Positions 61,248 to 64,000 of a stretch of DNA of 64,000 nt are shown in pieces. The stretch is from JALEFZ01 sp038527485 (GTDB taxonomy: Bacteria; Bacteroidota; Bacteroidia; J057): contig JBCBFT010000012.1 in the NCBI GenBank assembly GCA_038527485.1, positions 30,652-94,651 on the forward strand, in the 5' to 3' direction. The translations under genes and the position numbers were made by a program. The notes under the pieces were generated by a model. That model was not told the DNA's origin. It saw only the letters and a program-made list of their open reading frames with translations, and did no database searches. Within the stretch, counting starts at the first letter, position 1. Each line of letters opens with the position of its first letter.

Positions 61248-61925
61248 ATGCGAACCTGGGTAATCATCCCAGCTTACAATGAGGCTCGAGTAGTCCGATC
61301 GGTAATTGTGGAGCTACTTTATGCGGGGTATCAGGTCATCGTAGTAGATGATGGGTCGACCGACGATACGGGAAGGGTGTTGAAAGATCTCTCTTTGGTC
61401 TATGTGGCGCATGCCCTCAACTTGGGGCAGGGAGCTGCGTTGGAAACAGGCATGGAAATGGCGCGGAGATTGGAGGCAGACTATGTGATTCACTTTGATG
61501 CGGATGGGCAGCACCCCCTAGAAGAGATTCCTGATTTGATGGCACCTTTGCTCAGGGATGAGGCAGATATTTGTTTGGGCTCGCGTTTTTTGAGTCGAGA
61601 GAGTAGGGGAGCGGTGCCTTGGCGTCGGCGCTGGACCTTGCAGGTGGGGCGATGTGTCAACTATCTATTTACAGGTTATTGGATGAGTGATGCGCACAAT
61701 GGGTTTCGGGCGATGAATCGAAAAGCACTGCATCGCATTCGATTGCGGCAACGTGGGCGGTCCCATGCTACGGAGATTCTCTCGGAGATCAAGCGGCATC
61801 AGCTTCGCTGGCGGGAGGTTGCGGTGCAGATCGTCTACACGCGTTATAGCCAATCTAAGGGTACGAGTTGGCAGGATGGATTGGAGATCGTGAGTGATTT
61901 GATGTTGAAGCGCATGAAAAAATAG
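61248..61925 (+). CDS. Glycosyltransferase family 2 (dolichyl-phosphate-mannose-synthase-like)
   Basis: A 225-residue GT2 enzyme without a membrane segment: WVIIPAYNEARVV at the N-terminus, VVDDGSTDDT, HFDADGQHP (the DxD metal site), LGSRFL and the acceptor-region NGFRAMNRKALHRI. It should transfer a sugar from a nucleotide donor to a lipid phosphate. The DUF2304 gene downstream is its usual partner. Codons here are richer in G and C at third positions than in neighbouring genes, by eye. The ATG at 61248 was preferred to a GTG seven codons earlier. Confidence 0.87.
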   Translation: MRTWVIIPAYNEARVVRSVIVELLYAGYQVIVVDDGSTDDTGRVLKDLSLVYVAHALNLGQGAALETGMEMARRLEADYVIHFDADGQHPLEEIPDLMAPLLRDEADICLGSRFLSRESRGAVPWRRRWTLQVGRCVNYLFTGYWMSDAHNGFRAMNRKALHRIRLRQRGRSHATEILSEIKRHQLRWREVAVQIVYTRYSQSKGTSWQDGLEIVSDLMLKRMKK

Positions 61926-61972
61926 AGGACAAGGGTCATGTTTCATAGATCATGGTTCATGGTGCCCGCCCC

Positions 61973-62019
61973 CTTCAGTTTGTAACTGAAGCTAAAAGTG
62001 CTCCAGATACAATCTGGAG
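61973..62019. repeat. Pair of REP-like hairpins between GT2 and DUF2304 genes
   Basis: CTTCAGTT-TGT-AACTGAAG (61973-61991) and CTCCAGAT-ACA-ATCTGGAG (62001-62019) are two perfect 8-bp stems with 3-nt loops, 9 bp apart. The layout matches REP elements mobilised by IS200-like REP transposases, which are frequent in Bacteroidota. Confidence 0.75.
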
Positions 62020-62114
62020 GGATGCGAGGGTCATTCTTCACTTGTTACTTCATTACCCAAAACTGGCATTCGTACATTTTACAAAGAATCGCATTCATTC
62101 CCTTAACTTCCCCC

Positions 62115-62474
62115 ATGGAATACTTTCAATTCAAGCTCATACAGTGGATTTTGCTTCCCTTCCTCTTACTCTTGATGGGGATTTTCTTCCAGAAATTGCG
62201 GCGTCAGCCGAGGATGCGGATCTTGGTGATGGGCATCATGATTGCGGGGGTATTCTTTCTGCTCTTTCCTGATAGCAGTACCTTGATTGCGCAGGAATTG
62301 GGGATTGGTCGGGGGGTAGATTTGATCATTTACTTGTCACTCTTGGGGCTGACAGTCAGCTGTGTACTGCTGTACTTGCGGACCTTGCATTTGCAGGAGC
62401 AGTTGACGGCGGTGGTGCAGCGGCAGGCGGTGCAGGAGGCGCGGGATCAGCGATCGGTGGAAAAAAATACGTAG
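62115..62474 (+). CDS. DUF2304 membrane protein
   Basis: A 119-residue protein with three helices (about 7-24, 32-49, 65-85) and the conserved block IAQELGIGRGVDLIIYLSL of DUF2304, then a charged helical tail (YLRTLHLQEQLTAVVQRQA). DUF2304 proteins are encoded beside GT2 enzymes and are thought to hold or assist them at the membrane. The tail codons are very GC-rich. A REP-like hairpin pair separates it from the GT2 gene by 189 bp, which is unusual for such a pair. Confidence 0.8.
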   Translation: MEYFQFKLIQWILLPFLLLLMGIFFQKLRRQPRMRILVMGIMIAGVFFLLFPDSSTLIAQELGIGRGVDLIIYLSLLGLTVSCVLLYLRTLHLQEQLTAVVQRQAVQEARDQRSVEKNT

Positions 62475-62491
62475 ATAAACGCATCTCTTTA

Positions 62492-62522
62492 TTGCGCCCT
62501 ACGTATGAGGTGTATATATTTG
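62492..62522 (+). promoter_or_regulatory. Bacteroidota-type promoter of the tRNA gene
   Basis: TTG (62492-62494), 20 bp, then TATATTTG (62515-62522) exactly matches the -33 TTG / -7 TAnnTTTG promoter of Bacteroidota. Transcription should begin around 62528, just before the tRNA. Confidence 0.75.
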
Positions 62523-62534
62523 CATCGCAAAGCT

Positions 62535-62611
62535 GCGCCTATAGCTCAGTTGGTTAGAGCACCTGACTCATAATCAGGTGGTCCCTGGTTCGAGCCCAGG
62601 TGGGCGCACCA
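62535..62611 (+). tRNA. tRNA with CAT anticodon (elongator Met, or Ile2)
   Basis: A complete cloverleaf: acceptor GCGCCTA/TGGGCGC with one G-U pair, D-arm AGCTCAGTTGGTTAGAGC, anticodon stem CCTGA/TCAGG with loop CTCATAA (anticodon CAT at 62569-62571), and T-arm CCTGGTTCGAGCCCAGG. CCA is encoded (62609-62611). The CAT anticodon serves either elongator methionine or, after lysidine modification, isoleucine AUA; sequence alone did not decide. It does not have initiator features (first pair G-C). Confidence 0.95.
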
Positions 62612-62614
62612 CCA

Positions 62615-62706
62615 CCGTAGAGACGCCATTCATGGCGTCTTTATTTATTTGTCCCTAACTGTTTTTGATGCGATGATGTGAGACGTGACTCATCACGTCT
62701 CTACGG
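62615..62706. repeat. Two REP-like palindromes with shared outer inverted repeat
   Basis: Palindrome 1 (AGACGCCATTCATGGCGTCT, 62621-62640) is followed by TTATTTATTT and could end the tRNA transcript. Palindrome 2 (GAGACGTGA-CTCA-TCACGTCTC) is at 62680-62701. The outer ends CCGTAGAGACG (62615-62625) and CGTCTCTACGG (62696-62706) are exact reverse complements. GTAGAGACG-type palindromes are a known dispersed form in several phyla. Confidence 0.8.
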
Positions 62707-62872
62707 GAACTGTCACCCTTCTTTCTCATCAGATCTGATGATCTCCTTTCTACTTCTTTATAGGTAGTTTCTCATATATAACAACTTTTGGTAATCTCAT
62801 TACCTTGACCATTTCCTGTGTATTGCCTACATTCAGGTAGCCTTTCCGTCTATCACTGATACAATTTCAGAT

Positions 62873-63859
62873 ATGAACACTCCATCATCTCTTGAGCAGG
62901 TGCGCGAACGCATCGCACGAGCAGAGATCGAAGAAGCCATTGACATGCTCAAGGTATTCTTCGACGGAACGCCCAAGCTCAAAAAACTGCTGCTACAATC
63001 CGCTAACTATCATCAGACGATGAATCTCATCATGGAGGGAACCATAGAGGAGGACAAAGCCCGTGTCTCCATCAACCAGATAACCAAAAGCTTGATAGCC
63101 CTAATGGATGAAGTCGACGAAAAAAAGGAAGATCCTCAATTTCAGGAGGAAATAGCGAAAAGTATCTCCATCACGAATAGCAAAAATGTAGTCGTAGGCT
63201 CTCAGTTTACCGTAGAGGGGAATATCCATGTAGGGGATCAGGTCACCCAGACTGAAAGCAAAACCAGTCGCTACATCCGTATTTTTCTCTTTGTGCTGGT
63301 GCCTGTGCTGGCCTTGGGCAGTGCCTACTGGTGGTCGATCAGCCAACCTTTTGATCTCAAAGTACTGATTGAAAATCAAACCCCCAATCCCTATCTCACA
63401 GACTCTACAGGAACACTCATCCTCACCTATGGCGGCAAACTAGAGGTCAAAAATAACATTCGCCATGAAGCCATTTTCGAGGAAATCCATGCCAAGTACC
63501 GCTCAGGAGATCTCCGTCTACAATACAGAGCTAGAGGCTTCGTTGAACTAGATACAGTCTTTCCCTTTACTGAGTCGATCCTGATTCCCATCTACCGCAA
63601 CGATGAGTTGGCGGTACTAGCAGGCTATGTCAGTGATTTTGTAGATGCCACCGACTTCCTGCCTGATGTCATCGTCTGCATCGACGGTTGCTGCTGTGAT
63701 ACCACAGATCAGACAGGCAGGTTCCACATCGACATTCCTTTTGATAAGCAAAAACCTAAGCAAAGGATAAAAATAATCAAAGAAAGCTACCAGTCCAGAG
63801 ACTACACTGAGACCATCAACAAAGATGATCCTATCCAAACCTATCTCAAGAAAAAATAA
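62873..63859 (+). CDS. Effector-associated-domain (EAD11-like) membrane protein with carboxypeptidase-regulatory-like domain
   Basis: A 328-residue protein. Residues 8-84 (IARAEIEEAIDMLKVFF, LQSANYHQTMN, GTIEEDKARVSINQITKSL) resemble effector-associated domain 11, an adaptor in bacterial conflict systems that recruits effectors with a like domain. A Gly/Val stretch (SKNVVVGSQFTVEGNIHVGD, 103-122), common in such proteins, precedes one membrane helix (about 135-155). The outside part ends in a carboxypeptidase D regulatory-like fold (LAGYVSDFVDATDFLPDVIV, TDQTGRFHIDIPF, about 248-310) with four cysteines (269, 273-275). The next gene is 15 bp downstream. Confidence 0.72.
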   Translation: MNTPSSLEQVRERIARAEIEEAIDMLKVFFDGTPKLKKLLLQSANYHQTMNLIMEGTIEEDKARVSINQITKSLIALMDEVDEKKEDPQFQEEIAKSISITNSKNVVVGSQFTVEGNIHVGDQVTQTESKTSRYIRIFLFVLVPVLALGSAYWWSISQPFDLKVLIENQTPNPYLTDSTGTLILTYGGKLEVKNNIRHEAIFEEIHAKYRSGDLRLQYRARGFVELDTVFPFTESILIPIYRNDELAVLAGYVSDFVDATDFLPDVIVCIDGCCCDTTDQTGRFHIDIPFDKQKPKQRIKIIKESYQSRDYTETINKDDPIQTYLKKK

Positions 63860-63874
63860 CACCCACTACACACA

Positions 63875-64000
63875 ATGAGACTTTCATTCCTCTTTCTTTT
63901 GCTTGCCTTGACTGGCTTCCAACTTCCTGCACAGATTACGCAGGAGGGCATGGCCCGAAGAATCAACTCCGATAAAGAACCCATGCCAGGAGTCTCGGTC
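63875..64000 (+). CDS. Secreted protein, N-terminal 42 residues only
   Basis: Cut by the window end. A signal peptide (1-20, FQLPAQ) is followed by QEGMARRINSDKEPMPGVSV, the first strand of a carboxypeptidase-regulatory-like domain as in the previous gene. It is 15 bp after the EAD11-like gene, so the two are co-transcribed and may act together. Confidence 0.65.
   Translation, partial: MRLSFLFLLLALTGFQLPAQITQEGMARRINSDKEPMPGVSV

Noticed and set aside
62535..62611. tRNA as an integration site of a mobile element
   Set aside because: No integrase gene and no second copy of the tRNA 3' end were seen in the window.

Overview
The window looks like chromosomal DNA from a Bacteroidota bacterium, probably near the Saprospiria (Lewinella/Haliscomenobacter-like). 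The signs are a C-terminal type IX secretion sorting domain (10928-11842), two TonB-dependent receptors with carboxypeptidase-like N-terminal domains, a PUR/DUF3276 protein, a DUF5723 outer-membrane protein, many lipoproteins, little Shine-Dalgarno signal, and a tRNA promoter of the Bacteroidota form (TTG - 20 bp - TATATTTG). The species is not identified. No prophage, insertion sequence or CRISPR array was seen.

Layout. 1-13.8 kb: LemA, HDAC-like and GIN-domain proteins, threonine aldolase, a Gfo/Idh/MocA oxidoreductase, an FKBP with an unusual pentapeptide insert, a gamma-glutamyltransferase, a DAO-type oxidoreductase with a BioD-like/DRTGG protein, and a T9SS cargo. Four copies of one palindromic site lie between 5.3 and 8.5 kb. 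13.9-19.4 kb: an orphan Nmad3 nucleotide-modification-type gene containing a perfect 34-bp palindrome, opposite an operon of PIG-L deacetylase, small membrane protein and sodium symporter. 19.7-33.9 kb: mannose-6-phosphate isomerase, CinA-like amidohydrolase, FabG plus a FabH-like enzyme lacking two triad residues, a TonB receptor, an esterase - symporter - acyl-CoA ligase operon, and cytidine deaminase. 34-50.5 kb: LpdA, RecN, a DUF2064 enzyme, a second TonB receptor, an orphan ABC ATPase, Nfu, a cell-wall amidase, glycerate kinase, and a SCO1 - cytochrome c - dienoyl-CoA isomerase operon.

51-60.7 kb is the most striking block: nine consecutive minus-strand genes for envelope proteins. It has three tandem DUF2233/NAGPA phosphodiester-glycosidase-like genes, two further genes that appear to be remote members of the same fold, a LamG+VWA protein, a proline-rich secreted protein with an OmpA-like tail, a small one-helix membrane protein and a DUF5723 barrel. 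This is the best candidate for an undescribed system, perhaps acting on phosphodiester-linked surface glycans.

60.7-64 kb is repeat-rich: a 3x24-bp tandem repeat, a pair of REP-like hairpins, a GT2/DUF2304 gene pair, a tRNA(CAT), two more REP-like palindromes, then a gene with an effector-associated (EAD11-like) domain joined to a membrane helix and a carboxypeptidase-regulatory-like domain, followed by a cut-off secreted gene.
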